Source of the DNA: Phallusia mammillata
Taxonomy: Eukaryota > Chordata > Ascidiacea > Phlebobranchia > Ascidiidae
DNA: 64,000 nucleotides
Assembly (NCBI GenBank): GCA_003260075.1
Contig: QLIY01000158.1
Coordinates: forward strand, 65,792-129,791
Direction: 5' to 3'
Below the pieces are notes generated by a model. That model had not been told where the DNA came from, made no database searches, and worked only from the letters and a program-made list of their open reading frames with translations. The first letter of the stretch is position 1, and each line of letters begins with the position of its first letter. A program made the position numbers and the translations under genes. Positions 1-11,800 of the stretch are shown in pieces.

Positions 1-2055
1 CACACACAAACACACACGAGTTCGAAAGTGTTAGCCGCAAACGTACCTCATATTCTATAGAACCGTCTTTCTTGTTTGTTGTTTACCATGGGGCTTGTTA
101 TGTGCAATGCATTGTCGTGCGCCAAGCAACTATAACCAGTTGCCGTCAACGCGTTTGGATACCGTTTACCGTTTGCAGTTCACTCTTTGTTTTATTTTTG
201 CTTCTTTTACCCGCTAATTTACGAAACGGCTTTCGACTTGCTTGCCACGGCTTGCGCTCCGTGATTTGCTTTGTTGTCGCGCGGTACTTTTCTTTGTTTT
301 ATATCATTTTCGTACGCGGTTCTTGCCAACAGACTTCGCTTATAGGTCGCTGTTTTCAAGACCTCAAGATTAGCTTTTTTTGTTCAAAACGATCACAGGT
401 GTATTACATATATAGCCGTATGTGGTGCTGTATTATGACGATATGTTAGTTGTACCACTGCATACTTTTCTTTTTATTGGTATTGCAGTCTTAAATGTTT
501 AACAACCCAGACAAACGTCGGTGCTTCACATTGCGACAGAAATTTGGCCGGCCAAATTTTGTGTGAATGGTTTGTCCAAATGCATTTCTCTCGCATTCGC
601 AAGGAGATTATCCGCCTTAACGTCGTCTTGCGACTTTTTAGTGCCCACGTTATCACGAAACTTTGTGACTATTGCTAGTATCATCTACACATGCCGGCGG
701 TGTGACACAAAACTCAAGTGTTACTTTAACTCGTGACAGGTATTTCTGACTTGTCGTAATCTTCCTCCCTTGTTTGTTGTTTTCTTTGTTTTACCCGCTT
801 AAGTTCTCGTACCAATAAACCAAGCAAAACAAATTTATGTTTACGTTGTGTGGTCAAGTAGTTAAACTGCTGACCAATTTACAATCTACACTGAATCGTA
901 AAAAGTAGGCAGCAACAGCCCAATGTTTGTTATCACATCGCATATCAGGTGTTTGACGGAAGCACGACAGCGATAAACGCAAGAAAAAGGGCAGCTTGCG
1001 GGTGATTACGTAAAGCTTCCAAGAAAACTTTACCCGGAATGTGTTGAAATAATGCTTCACCATCTTTGGCGCGGCCTAATTAAAATTCCGACCATTTTTT
1101 TACCCTGTCACCATTTTCTCTTGCCCGAGAAAGGCTGCTAACGGAGCGATGATTATCTGGGCACGATGCAAACCGGAGCATTAAAGTTGCGGTAAGGTAA
1201 ATGGGCGGAAGCAAAACACACAACAGACAGTCGGTCTGTGATGCAAAAACCTGTTTCTATATCCTGCTCACTTGCACATGGTCTGTCATAGAATTTTCTA
1301 CTTTTAAATGTCGATGTTTGCACCTGTAAGGTTGCGATCTTTGGACAGTCTATTTTTATTCACGTTTTACCCAAAAAGATTCAAACCTTTCTCTGAGATG
1401 AGTTTTTTTTTCTCTGAGATGAGTTTTTTTTTTTGAATCGAAACCTTTTTTATTTTTAATAGATTTTGGCCCCATAACTCGTTAAAACTCAAAACGTAGG
1501 GAGTTTATCGATCCAACTACAAATTTGTTTTCAAATTGCTACATCCTTAAGCAGTCAATAAAGTTTATTGTGACGTGCATATCATTTTTTCATAAAAGGA
1601 CGTCAGCAAAAGAGCGAGTTACAAATAAAAGGGTTAAAAAGATACCCCTTCAAGTTTTTAATCGATTTGTGTCACTGCGAAATACAAAAATATCGATTTT
1701 GCAAAAAATTAAAAGTTAAACGACAAAAAAATCAAATTCGGTGTCGTTTGAATAGTCAAAGGTTATCAAGAGTACACTTTATCTGTCGCCTTATTTCAAT
1801 TTTTGTACAGTAATTTACACAAACAACATAGCTAAATACAATGCTTTTGCACCTCCTGGTGGTAAACCTTATAATATTGTACAGTTACAGAAGTTTAGTA
1901 ACCAAAACAATCAAATTTGCTGTACAACGCAAACTTAACCTAATAAGGTGGATCAAAACATATTACTTAACCAGCCTACAATATTCTGTCATTTTTGTTG
2001 TAATTTTTCTTTCACCTCAGTTTTTACTTTTTCAGGAAAATAAAACTGTATATTT
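1..2055. other. Intergenic, no supported gene
   Basis: I see no gene here that I can support. The first 18 bases are a short CA-rich microsatellite. A 22-bp unit (CTCTGAGATGAG followed by a T run) is repeated twice at about 1391-1434. A 125-codon open frame at 72-449 is rich in Phe, Cys and Val, has no recognisable domain and looks like chance. The right end is presumably the 3' flank of the minus-strand RP9-like gene. A minus-strand AATAAA lies near 1564, too far away to assign firmly. Confidence 0.5.
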
Positions 2056-5000
2056 TTATCTTCTGTGTTTATGCATTTTCTTGTGTTTGTGTATTTCTTC
2101 TTCTTCACTATCAGGATCATGGCTGCGCTTGTGTTTCATTCCTTTGGCAGGTTTTGTACAGTTCGATTTTGAACTAAAAACTTCTTCGGAATGTTTTGAT
2201 TTATGTTTCTTTGACTTAGTTTTGTGTTTCTTTTGCTTTGTACAATCTGTCTCCTGTTGGGATGTCTTTTCGACCCACTGTTGTTTTTTGTTTTTTCTCT
2301 TTTTTCTTTTGCGTTTGCTGTTATCTAAGTCACTTCCGTCATCACTTTCACCTGTTGAGGCTTGGTCCAGAACTTGTTGCAAAAAATTTAGTTTTGATTC
2401 CTGATCTTTTTTCTTTTTTGTGCTCATGACTTCATGCATTGGATCTTCAAAAACCTAAATTAACAAGTATTTGTTTGCTAGAATAGTAATTGCCTCTAAA
2501 TATAGAATACACTCTAAAATATATACATACTCTAAATATACAACGAAAAACAAAACTAAATACAGAAGGGGTCATATAATGCAGCAAGGTGGGAGACCAA
2601 GGGGGCATAAAATTTTAAAATTGATTTTTTTTTGTGTCAAAAATCAGTGTTTTAAAACAGCTTGCATAGACCCTTACAAATGTTTTCTTTTAAGTTCTCG
2701 ACTACATCATTGCAGGGGGATTTTGTTAATGGTGCTTTTAAGCTATACCAAATTTTAAATACTTGGCAATAAGCCTTAGATTTATAACAAACCTCTCTAA
2801 ATTTTTCCAATGCTTCATTGCCTGAATTAAAAAGTGGACACTCCCTGTCACCCGTTCTATGTCCATAGTTTTTACATCTCCAACCTGCATCACAAAATGT
2901 TTTAAACATCAATATTTGACAGATGAAACAACTATTTTTCTATCATAGTTACAATCTTATGTCGGAAGCTGCATGAAAACAAATTGTGTAGTAGTTATGG
3001 GTCCCCTTCCACGAAGGGGACACATATTGTTTTTGTCCGTATTTTTTTTTCTTTTTTTCTTTTATTCTTTTTTTCTTTNCTAAATAATTAAGTTAAGAAA
3101 CAACCTTTGGCAAAAACATTGCACAAAAACAAAACAACATATTGTAAGCGTCACACATATTGTTGTCATGTCTATTGAGTTCATAAGTTATGCAAAACCA
3201 TATACATGACAAAAATGTGACCCAACATTTGTAGATTTGTGATTTTTCGATTTTACACAAATGGCTCTTAAATTCCTTTTGGCGCTAAAGCTTGAGTTGT
3301 GTCTAATTCAGTGGTTCTCAACCTTTTTTCTTTCGTGGCCCACTTTTATTGCACAAAAATTCTGTGGCCCAGTAAATTCTTATGATAGAAAGAAAACAAC
3401 TATAAAATAGGTTCAGAACAAAACAAAAAACTGCAGAACATATCACAAATTAATTTACATTCCTCTCAATTCCTCCCTAAGCCATTATTCTTGGAAAATT
3501 GAGTGTAGTGGCACAAATGAAAGTAAATTCTTGAAAAAAGCTTTCTTTTTCGTTGATCTGTGGCCCAATCAAAATGCTTCCATGGCCCACTGGTTGAGAA
3601 CCACTGCTCTAGAAGTTTGACCCCGAATGACCCAGCAGTTCACCCACAGGCCCCCGAAACGTAAATGTGTCTAACGCTCGTTTGGTCAAGAAAGACACTG
3701 TAGGCAGAAGTACCAAGAGAGTAACTCACTGGTTTACGATAGCGGGAGGGCTCAGCTTGACGTCGGACAGACGTTTTACGAGACATCGTTTCAGTGATTA
3801 GAAATCAGCTGTTTTGCACAGCAATGCTATGTCGTTTTATTAAGTTATCACTCACATTTTTAGTTTTGGCGAAGGTTTTACACCTATGACGTGATTTAAG
3901 CCTAATAACCGTGCTTCGGTTTTGTATATGTCAAGAAAAACTTTGTTAATAAAAGTTAAGATGAAAAAATTAACTTGACATTTTTGCCAAATAAATGTTT
4001 TTTTAAATGCTCGTTGTCAGGTTGGCCGCCGCATGATCACGGGTTACTTAAGGTCAACTAGTCGGTATTACAAACACAGCTCAGAACTTTCTTCATAACG
4101 TAGCGTTTTTTTGACAATCAATTTAGGAGTCAATACTCAAGGCATGTATAAATTAGGCTTAACAGTATTGTTGAACACGAATGACGGCGTGCTATTGAAA
4201 ACGGTGTCAAAAGGTCAAACAGTCGTTTGGCGTGTGCACCCTGAGAGGTTACTACAGGTCAATGGTACTCGTTTTGCGAAACAAAGTTAAATGAAAAACA
4301 ATTTGTTATGTATACACTTGTAGCAAATTGCTTTTTAATTTAAAGTGTCTGTAACACAACTGTTACAGCTTTCCAAAAAATAATGTGTTCAAAACCCGAC
4401 CTTGGCCGACAATATCTGGGTCAAAGCAAGAGATTAAATTAAAGTATTTGTTACGTTTTTTAATGTTTTTGTAATTATATGACAATAATAGTGCAAAAGA
4501 ATACAAACAATTTTTTTATTGTTGGGTTAATGCTTTCTAAAAATTTGTCCTTAAGAATCTAAACTTCACCGCAACATTTGTTTACTGTAAATCCGCACAA
4601 ACGCGCGTGTGGGGACCCATTAGTTTTTGTTTACAAAAACAATCATATGTGTAGATCAAATAATGTGTATAGTAAATTGATAAATATCATATAGAATGTA
4701 TAAAATGGAAGTATATCAGAAAGCCACTCTTCTAGTTTTACATGTGCCTGTATAAACTATACCAGGGGGCACCAAACAACAGCCCTTGACACTATTTAAC
4801 CAGTGGATAAGGTATTTGGCCCTAATATATATCGTCAAAAAATCTGAGTTAACTGTTGAAAGTTAATTTATTGCAAAAGTATTCCTGCAAAAGTATGTAA
4901 GATAAATTTGTACATAGTTTTATGTGATCATTTTTTTAATGTTATCCGGTCTGGTGTGAAACAAGTTTGGTGAACGCTGCTCATTGCAAAAAAAGCATGT

Positions 5001-5704
5001 GTTAAAGTATATTGACCTGCATCTGTGCTCACTACTACAGTATAACTAAAATAAATCTGTTAGGGGTTAAAAAAAGACATAACCAAGTTTAAAACTGTGT
5101 TCTGCTGAAATAATAAACATGAAATAATGTGATTGGATTTCAAAAAATGTAACAAAAATCTTGCACTAATTAAGGCGTGATTAATTGCCAAATAGTTCAC
5201 TTTAGCACATGTTACTTCCTATATCTTTTTTAGAATCTCAATTGCCTTGTATTTGTTACAACTTAGGTTGAAACCAAAGCACCTAGAGGTAGTACATACA
5301 TTGCATTACTTTTACTTCTTTTCCAAGTGGCATCCATAAACCTTTCTTTGGGGCTTTTGACAAAAATTCTCGAGCAGCCTTATTTTGTTCTGTATCTGGA
5401 ATGCATTCCTCTGGTTGTTCAACCTGTTCTTTTACCATTCCAGGTGGTGCTTGTTCATAACTAAAACAAACATAGCCCTCTATTAAGATTTTGCCCATTT
5501 TAAGTCAAAAATAACATAGACCAAGTATACAAGTTATAAATGAAAATACAAAACCACAAAACAGATAATTTACATAATTGTCATTGTCAAATTAATCACA
5601 TTATGGATTATGATCACAATTTTGTTGCCTGCAAATTTGTGTTGCAAATAGTAAACTTACAAAGTCTCAATGTGTTTTAATCTATCGATGATTGCCTTAT
5701 CCAT
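2056..5704 (-). CDS. RP9: RP9-like (PAP-1, retinitis pigmentosa 9 homologue)
   Basis: Four exons on the minus strand: 5661-5704, 5300-5460, 2793-2884 and 2056-2454. They join in frame to give 231 residues, close to human RP9 (about 220). The middle carries the most conserved RP9 segment, including GLWMPLGKEVKVMQC, followed by a zinc-knuckle-like cluster (C-x2-C-x4-H-x6-C, read as CWRCKNYGHRTGDREC). The last exon is Lys/Ser/His rich, with KKKK and HKHKK runs like the basic tail of the family. RP9 is a nuclear protein linked to PIM1 kinase and pre-mRNA splicing (family knowledge). The ATG at 5704 gives a shorter N-terminus than human, but MDKAIIDRLKHIETFYE aligns with the start of the conserved region, so it is probably right. 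Intron 2 (2885-5299) is filled with repeats. The 5' end faces CETN3. Confidence 0.88.
2996..4735 (+). repeat. Interspersed element, TATGGGTCCCC...TTCTAG family, copy 1
   Basis: This lies in RP9 intron 2. It begins TATGGGTCCCCTTCC with a small hairpin (CCCCTTC/GAAGGGG), then a T-rich tract and a long AT-rich body. Near 4610 there is an inverted match to the start (GGGGACCCATTA), and it ends in AAGCCACTCTTCTAG. The same ends recur in IPO5 intron 6 and, reversed, in a COL4A2-like intron, so this is a dispersed family. A single N sits at 3079 in the T-rich tract. A hAT element is nested inside at 3309-3606. I cannot assign a class: there is no coding sequence and no clear target duplication. Confidence 0.6.
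3309..3606. mobile_element. Non-autonomous hAT-like element nested in the repeat
   Basis: Terminal inverted repeats are CAGTGGTTCTCAACC on the left and GGTTGAGAACCACTG on the right, a perfect 15-bp match and typical of hAT elements. Just inside both ends the sequence reads GTGGCCCAC and TGGCCCAC. It is about 298 bp long and has no open reading frame. The flanking 8-mers (GTCTAATT and CTCTAGAA) match only partly, so the target duplication is degraded. It sits inside the larger interspersed repeat and is therefore the later insertion. Confidence 0.7.
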
Positions 5705-6366
5705 GGTTGGAATTGTGTATGATAATACAGATCCAGGTGTTAGGTGTACTATCAAAGTGTAATATATTGGTACTGTTTTAGCCCTGTAGTTTTAAGTTCT
5801 GATTCTGACATTTCTTACACATCACAAAGTAACAAAAAACAATATTAATCTCTTCTAGTTTTGTCCTGCTATGGTGTAGTTATACTTAAACAGGTGCCAA
5901 TACTGAAAGTGTTTAATATAACGTGTTGAATGCTAACCAGCAGAAAAGGACAACATTTGGAAAACCTTCATGTACTATTACACAAAACTCTTAAATTCGC
6001 AAAACAATCACAAAATAGTTTGGTACAACTAAAGGTACATTAAAAGACTTATTATTTTTACCGAAGCCGTTTTTTTTAAAAAAGAGCAGCTATAAAATCG
6101 ACTTGATACTCTTGCAGTAAAAGCCAATGGACAATTTTATTCATGCAGCTGATTTAATAGTCAGTTATTTACTTTGCGCAATGTCATTGTTGGATTTAAA
6201 ATATTAGTTGGTCTTCTTTCGGTCATGTCGTTTGTTACGCTTGACTTCACATCAAACGGCAGATCCCTGTTAGTTTTGAAAAAACATTAAAACAAATACA
6301 TTTTCTTTGTGGAATCAACGCGTAGAGAACATTGCTTATTTTTGTTCTATTTAACTTTTAGCAAAA
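5705..6366. promoter_or_regulatory. Divergent intergenic region between RP9 and CETN3
   Basis: This 662-bp AT-rich segment separates the two start codons, which point away from each other, so it probably carries both promoters. A pyrimidine-rich tract ending in TTTTAG lies only 5 bases before the CETN3 ATG. It looks like a 3' splice site and, in an ascidian, would fit spliced-leader trans-splicing. I see no convincing TATA box. Confidence 0.45.
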
Positions 6367-7333
6367 ATGAGTTTGTCTTTACGGTGAGCAGTTTTCTTAG
6401 TGTTGTATCAGTAATCAGTATTGATTAGTCTTTTCCTTTTACCTTTGTAATACTTAACTCAATACTTATTAGCTCGTTTTAAGTGAACAAATGACTTTCA
6501 GTTTTTGAATTGCAGCAACGAGCTTGGAATGGAAAAAACAAAACGAAGAAAGCGAAGAGAACTTACAACTGAGCAAAAACAAGAAATAAAGGAAGCTTTT
6601 GAATTGTTTGATACAGACAAGGATCAGAGAATTGATTACCATGAACTAAAGGTAAAGATCCTGGTGTTTTCAGGGATATACATATAGTTACTCTTACACA
6701 TTAATTTACAATATATTTCAGGTTGCTATGAGAGCTTTGGGATTTGAAGTAAAGAAGGCGGATGTTTTAAAAGTTTTAAGAGATTATGATAGGGAAGGTA
6801 CAGGAAGTATTGGATTTGAGGACTACAACGACGTCAGTGAGTAGAATTTATAAAATATATAAATATATATCTTGATCCATGTATAAATCACAGTACACCA
6901 GGCCCATTGAAGGCTTATAATAATATTTTTTATTTCAATGTTTGCAGTGACTGAATGGATGTTGGAACGTGACCCTCAAGAAGAATTCTCAAAAGCTTTC
7001 AAATTGTTTGATGATGATGAAACTGGAAAGATTTCTGTAAAGCATATAACTTAAAATATGATTATTGTTGCTGTTGAAATTGCAGTTGACAGCAATCCAT
7101 TTTTACAGTTGAGAAACTTGCGTCGAGTTGCAAGGGAACTGGGTGAAAATATGTCTGAAGAGGAATTGCATGCAATGATTGATGAGTTTGACACCGATGG
7201 TGATGGTGAAAGTAATTTATGTTTCTGCAAACTTTGACCTATAAACCACAATGCAACATTGCAATAATCCTACAACTAATATATTTCAGTAAATTTGGAG
7301 GATTTTATTTCCATTATGACTGGAGATACATGA
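6367..7333 (+). CDS. CETN3: Centrin-3 (EF-hand calcium-binding centriole protein)
   Basis: Six exons (6367-6383, 6516-6651, 6722-6836, 6948-7036, 7109-7211, 7290-7333) join in frame to 167 residues, the same length as human centrin-3. The start [22 protein letters not shown] matches the centrin-3 type, and the end is FISIMTGDT. Four EF-hands are visible. Hand 1 has the loop [12 protein letters not shown], hand 2 [14 protein letters not shown], hand 3 DDDETGKIS and hand 4 DTDGDGEINLED. Hands 1 and 4 keep the acidic pattern best. The conserved stretch [16 protein letters not shown] confirms the CETN3 subfamily over CETN1/2. Centrin-3 acts at centrioles and basal bodies (family knowledge). A polyadenylation-type AATAAA lies at 7464. 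Introns are short; the fourth is 72 bp. Confidence 0.95.
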
Positions 7334-8809
7334 ATTACTGTCTGGACAAGATCAATGAAATTCAGCAAATGCTAAGAACCAAGACAGAATTGAGAGTTGG
7401 ACCAAAAACATTTTTGTATGTGATTCATACATATTAAATGCTTCATGTTGTTTATCTTTATAGAATAAAAGCTTTTACCTATTTTAAACATGGGATTTTC
7501 ACATCTCAAAGAGTTTCTTTTTCTATTATTTTCTATGTGTGTGTGATGTTGGCTGCTATATTTTGCAATATAAAATTGTTTTCCAAAGTCAAGTTTTTTA
7601 AACATTCTCATTATTTAGCAGTCCATGACTCATTAGTGGTAATTATTTCACTGGTGGTCTAATTTTCATTGTAAAATATTGTTGATTGCTGGTCTACCAT
7701 GTGCTTAGTGACCAATCCATTGTAAGGGCCATTTTTTTCAAAAAGATTGTATTAATCTCAGCATTGTAACCACAACTACAGAACTTATTATTTCTCAATC
7801 CAACAATTTTAAATTGTTAAGATTTAAATTACCGTTGCAGCAGTCTGAAGATCATACTGTCTGTGTTTGGGTCAGTATGGTGTCCTTAGGTATACAATCA
7901 CAATATATTGATAATGAACAATTTGTTGCGAAATAATAGGCTGATATTGAATTAAAAAAGCCTATAAATTATAAAACGATAGTAACAATACTTTAATAGC
8001 TGACATGAAAATCGCTACTGGTTAACGCAGTGGTTTCCAACCAAGGGGAATTCCCCACTAGGGGGGAATTATGTAATTTGTGTCACAATATTACTGGTTG
8101 TCTATGCTATGTGTTATTGTTGCATTTGCCATATATGAGCTGAGATGAATATTAGAGGCTATAGAGCTTTAAAATCGAGAGGTTACTGTTCTAACATTTA
8201 AAATGTTGACAATTCCCAGCAACCAGTTAAAAAATATACAATCGCGGCCGAAAAACACTTGCACAATATATTTAAATGTCTGCAAGATAAAAAGTAAATG
8301 CAGGAATAGGCGTCAATTCGTTGTTCAAGGTTTTCCAGTGCTTTGGGTGTTTTGAATCCATAAATGATGTAGGCTATATTTGACACGCATATAGTCCAAA
8401 TTTAATTTTTAAACCTGAGATATATTTTTTTCAAAGACATTAGTCAAATTTAATTTTTAAACCTGAGTATATTTTTTTCAAAGACATTAGTCAATGTAAT
8501 CAGCATTCACTGCTGCTTCCTAAATTTTGAGCAACGGTATTAATTTCCGGATAAACATTCTTTTGTTGTTGGAAACCCAGGTTGTCACATCCTTCAGTTT
8601 CGGACCTGAAATCGCCATCGTTTCTGCTGAAACGTAAAAAAGTAGAATTACACTGTAAATTTACTTTCAATATTGATTACTTGCAAGTGCAACGCTGAAA
8701 CTTTTAATGGGGTTATTTTCGTTTCTATTGTGCTCTACGAGTTGTTTTACTTTTGCTTATTTTGGTAAAATAGGCTGCTTTTAGGGGTCTATAACTTCCA
8801 TTAAACATA
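7334..8809. other. Convergent intergenic region between CETN3 and the SLC22 gene
   Basis: This holds the presumed CETN3 3' UTR, with AATAAA at 7464-7469, and then AT-rich sequence without a supported gene. A possible decayed hAT-like element spans about 8028-8580, with CAGTGGTTTCCAACC on the left and GTTGGAAACCCAG on the right but no matching target duplication. Inside it a roughly 50-bp unit is repeated twice in tandem at about 8391-8503. Confidence 0.5.
8391..8503. repeat. Two-copy tandem repeat, unit about 50 bp
   Basis: The unit starts TAGTCAAATTTAATTTTTAA and ends TTTTCAAAGACAT. It occurs twice in a row with a few differences, followed by the start of a third copy (TAGTCAATG). It lies between CETN3 and the SLC22 gene. 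Confidence 0.75.
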
Positions 8810-11800
8810 TTAGCATAAACCGTACATTGAATTTTTGTCGAGAATTTGGTTCAAATCGACGACTATTCCCGTCTTGTAAAACACTTCCGCTTGCTCGATG
8901 GTTTCCATCATTGGTTTTCCGTTAGTTTCTTGAAAAGTCAGGGACAATGCACCAGCTACCAATGCTTAAAGAAATTTATGTATGTTATATATTCAGGTTG
9001 AAAATTAAAATTGTCTTTCAACAATCTATGTCGGTGTAGGCTACTAAATTTCGATATGAATGTGCAGCGAATGTTTGTTTTTGTGATTACGTGTGGCGTT
9101 TTTACGTTTTCGCAATTGAAACTTTTTTTCGTGGTTCATTTTAACCCAACTCGCTAACCAAAGTTTTTTTCAGAAGAATCAATTTCGCTTGTGCCCAATC
9201 GATTTTAATCTAAGTTAGTTTGGTCCCTTGTGTTTAACTCTTTCCGCTTACTCAAAGGCAGTTACATAAAACTCATGTTATATGGGTAAAATTCGGCTAA
9301 AGTAGCCTACGTTGATTTTTATGTTCATATGTTTTTGTTGTTGTTTGTTTAAATATATCCCATAGAACGATTTAATTGTGTTTGTACATTATTGGGCTGC
9401 TATAAAGAGTCAGTTAGCAGAGAGTGACACTATTGTTTGAAATAAAATAAAAATTCTAAATTTTTGCCCTAATAAACAATTATATTCCGTTCAAAAGCAG
9501 TTACCACCCCCTGCAGGAGGTTTACAAGAAACAATGTAAACTTTATGGATACTGTCATAGTATTAATGATTTTGCTATTGTGACAAAAAGTTTAATTGCG
9601 CTGTGAGACTTATACATTCTCACCAAAAACCCCAAATATGACATTTGGCAACCATCGATACAAAGTCTGCAGCGATATAACGTAAGGAGCGGTAATTCCC
9701 CCGATACGAGAAGCCACAGATCCTGTTCCCAATCCATTGCTCCTAAACAAACAAATATATTTTTTGTGTTGGGCACCAATACGAAAAACATATTTACCTG
9801 ACCACTGTCGGGTAGAGTTCAGTGGTGTAAATGTATATGATGGCGAATGACCCAGAAATTCCAAATTTAGCAATAAATGCAAATACGACACCTAGTGTCA
9901 CGAGTGCTAAAAATAAAATAAGCAAGAACTAACGTGTTGTTGTTACCTTCAACGTATCATTTTAATTTTTATCGAATTTATTTAAAAAAGTTATAGCCCA
10001 ACAGAAACCATATACATGCTGCCGAATTCACAAAACAAGCCTTACTGTGATTGTCACCGGCGTATTCGTTGACCACTACACTTGCAAGAAGACCAAGTCC
10101 AGATATAACCAACATCACAGAGAGAAGCAGTCGTCTTCCCAAACGGTTCATTACCAATAACAACGCAACATAAGAAGCAAGCTCAAATACGCCATCTATC
10201 GGATAAATTTAGTTTATTACTTTACTTTGGTGTGAGAACAACTTTAACGTACTCAACGTATTGTTAACGAAAATATCTCCGGCTAAGGAACCGGCGTTTA
10301 ATGAGATTCCGTAGTAAACAAAACTGTTTACAAACCTAAAATGTGAAACAAGTCTTATTATTTAAGTAAAACCTAAAAAAATTCAAAAATTTGATTCTTT
10401 ACCAGTTAAACATGACATTGAATGTTGTGAAACGTATTCCTCGATTTTTGAACAGGTACCGAATACCGAATATTTGATCGCAGATTCTCCCGGTAACTGA
10501 TTGCTCTGTGAAAACATTTTATTTGGCGTTTTAAATTGACGGTTACCCAATTAACATCTGTTACCAGTTTCTTTTCTCCTGCTTCATCCCAATCTTCATC
10601 AGTCAGGATTACTTTGTTTAACCTTGCCATTCTCTTAGTCACCTAAAACAGGATAATAAAGATAATAACATATGCCTTTAGATTATTGCCGTTTATAGGC
10701 TAAATTTAAAATCGTTTAAAAGATAATTTTTCATTGGTATCTCACCTCCATTCCTTTCTTATCTTTCTCCATGGCGAAAAGCCACCTGGGCGATTCTGGG
10801 ATGAGGACAGCAATTGCGACAAGCGGAGTTGACAAGATTGTTACCATGAACTAAATAAAACTTAAGGCTAATCGAAGCAGATATTTTCGGAAAATGGGTA
10901 AATGAAAAAATAATGATGGCAATAAATATTACAATCATGATCTTTGTTTAAAGATTTGTTTATTTCACATTAATAGCAATCTATTTCCTTCAATAGTTCA
11001 TTTATCCTAATTTACTGTTGCACTGTTACCAAGTCAATAGAAATCATTCCTTACCATAGTTTTGTGCCAATTTCTCCAATTGTATGCCAGACCTCCAACG
11101 ATCATAAATCCCAGAGTGAAAGCAATTTGATAAATTATTCCGAACAATGTTCTGTATTTTGAACCAACAATCTCCATAACTGTACACATTAGCGCCGAGT
11201 TATATTTTGCACTAAGCAAGCAGAGATAATGTATAAAGGTCAAGAAACGCAAAATGCGTTTTAAGCATGGGGTTTATTAGTTGCACGCAGATGACCTTAG
11301 ACTTTTGGTACTCCGTAGTGGCTGTACTTTAGTGGTAAAAGTGTGGAAAAGGTGGCGATCGAAGCGAGCATGGTCACTGAAACTATTTGTATTTGTATAG
11401 TATCTTTGCGAAAATCAATTTAAAACGTTGTGCGATTTTTTTGGAAATAAACGCTAGTTTAAAGGTGACGTCACAATGCTTGATAAAAACCTTTACGACG
11501 TAATTATACCGCAAATTCCCTTGAGCATGTGCTTATACTGCACCCAATGGTTATTCCAGACTACTGTTGCCCGATATGAAGTTAAAATGCACTGACATTT
11601 CGACTTACTGTACACAAATGTTGCGATGGTCGTCCCGTAATGAAAGCCAGCAACAAGCGTTCGGAAAACGGTATACATTTCAACTGATGTACTAAAGGTA
11701 CATCCAACCATGCTACATAATTCAAAAATAGCTGAGATAATGAACGTTGGTTTCCGTCCGTACCTACAGTGATTAACGTCAGATGTTGAGCAAACAAGTA

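Noticed and set aside
72-449. 125-codon open frame near the left edge
   Set aside because: Biased Phe/Cys composition, no domain and no splice or promoter support.
1841-2404. 187-codon plus-strand open frame
   Set aside because: It is largely the antisense of the Lys-rich last exon of the RP9-like gene; poly-Lys codons read as Phe/Leu/Cys on the other strand.
8028-8580. Possible hAT-like element with CAGTGGTTTCCAACC and GTTGGAAACCCAG ends
   Set aside because: The ends are only roughly inverted and the flanking 8-mers do not match, so I do not call it an element.
11280-11370. Second tRNA-like stretch (TTTAGTGGTAAAAGTG ... GGCGATCGAAGC)
   Set aside because: A- and B-box matches are too weak to support a tRNA or SINE.
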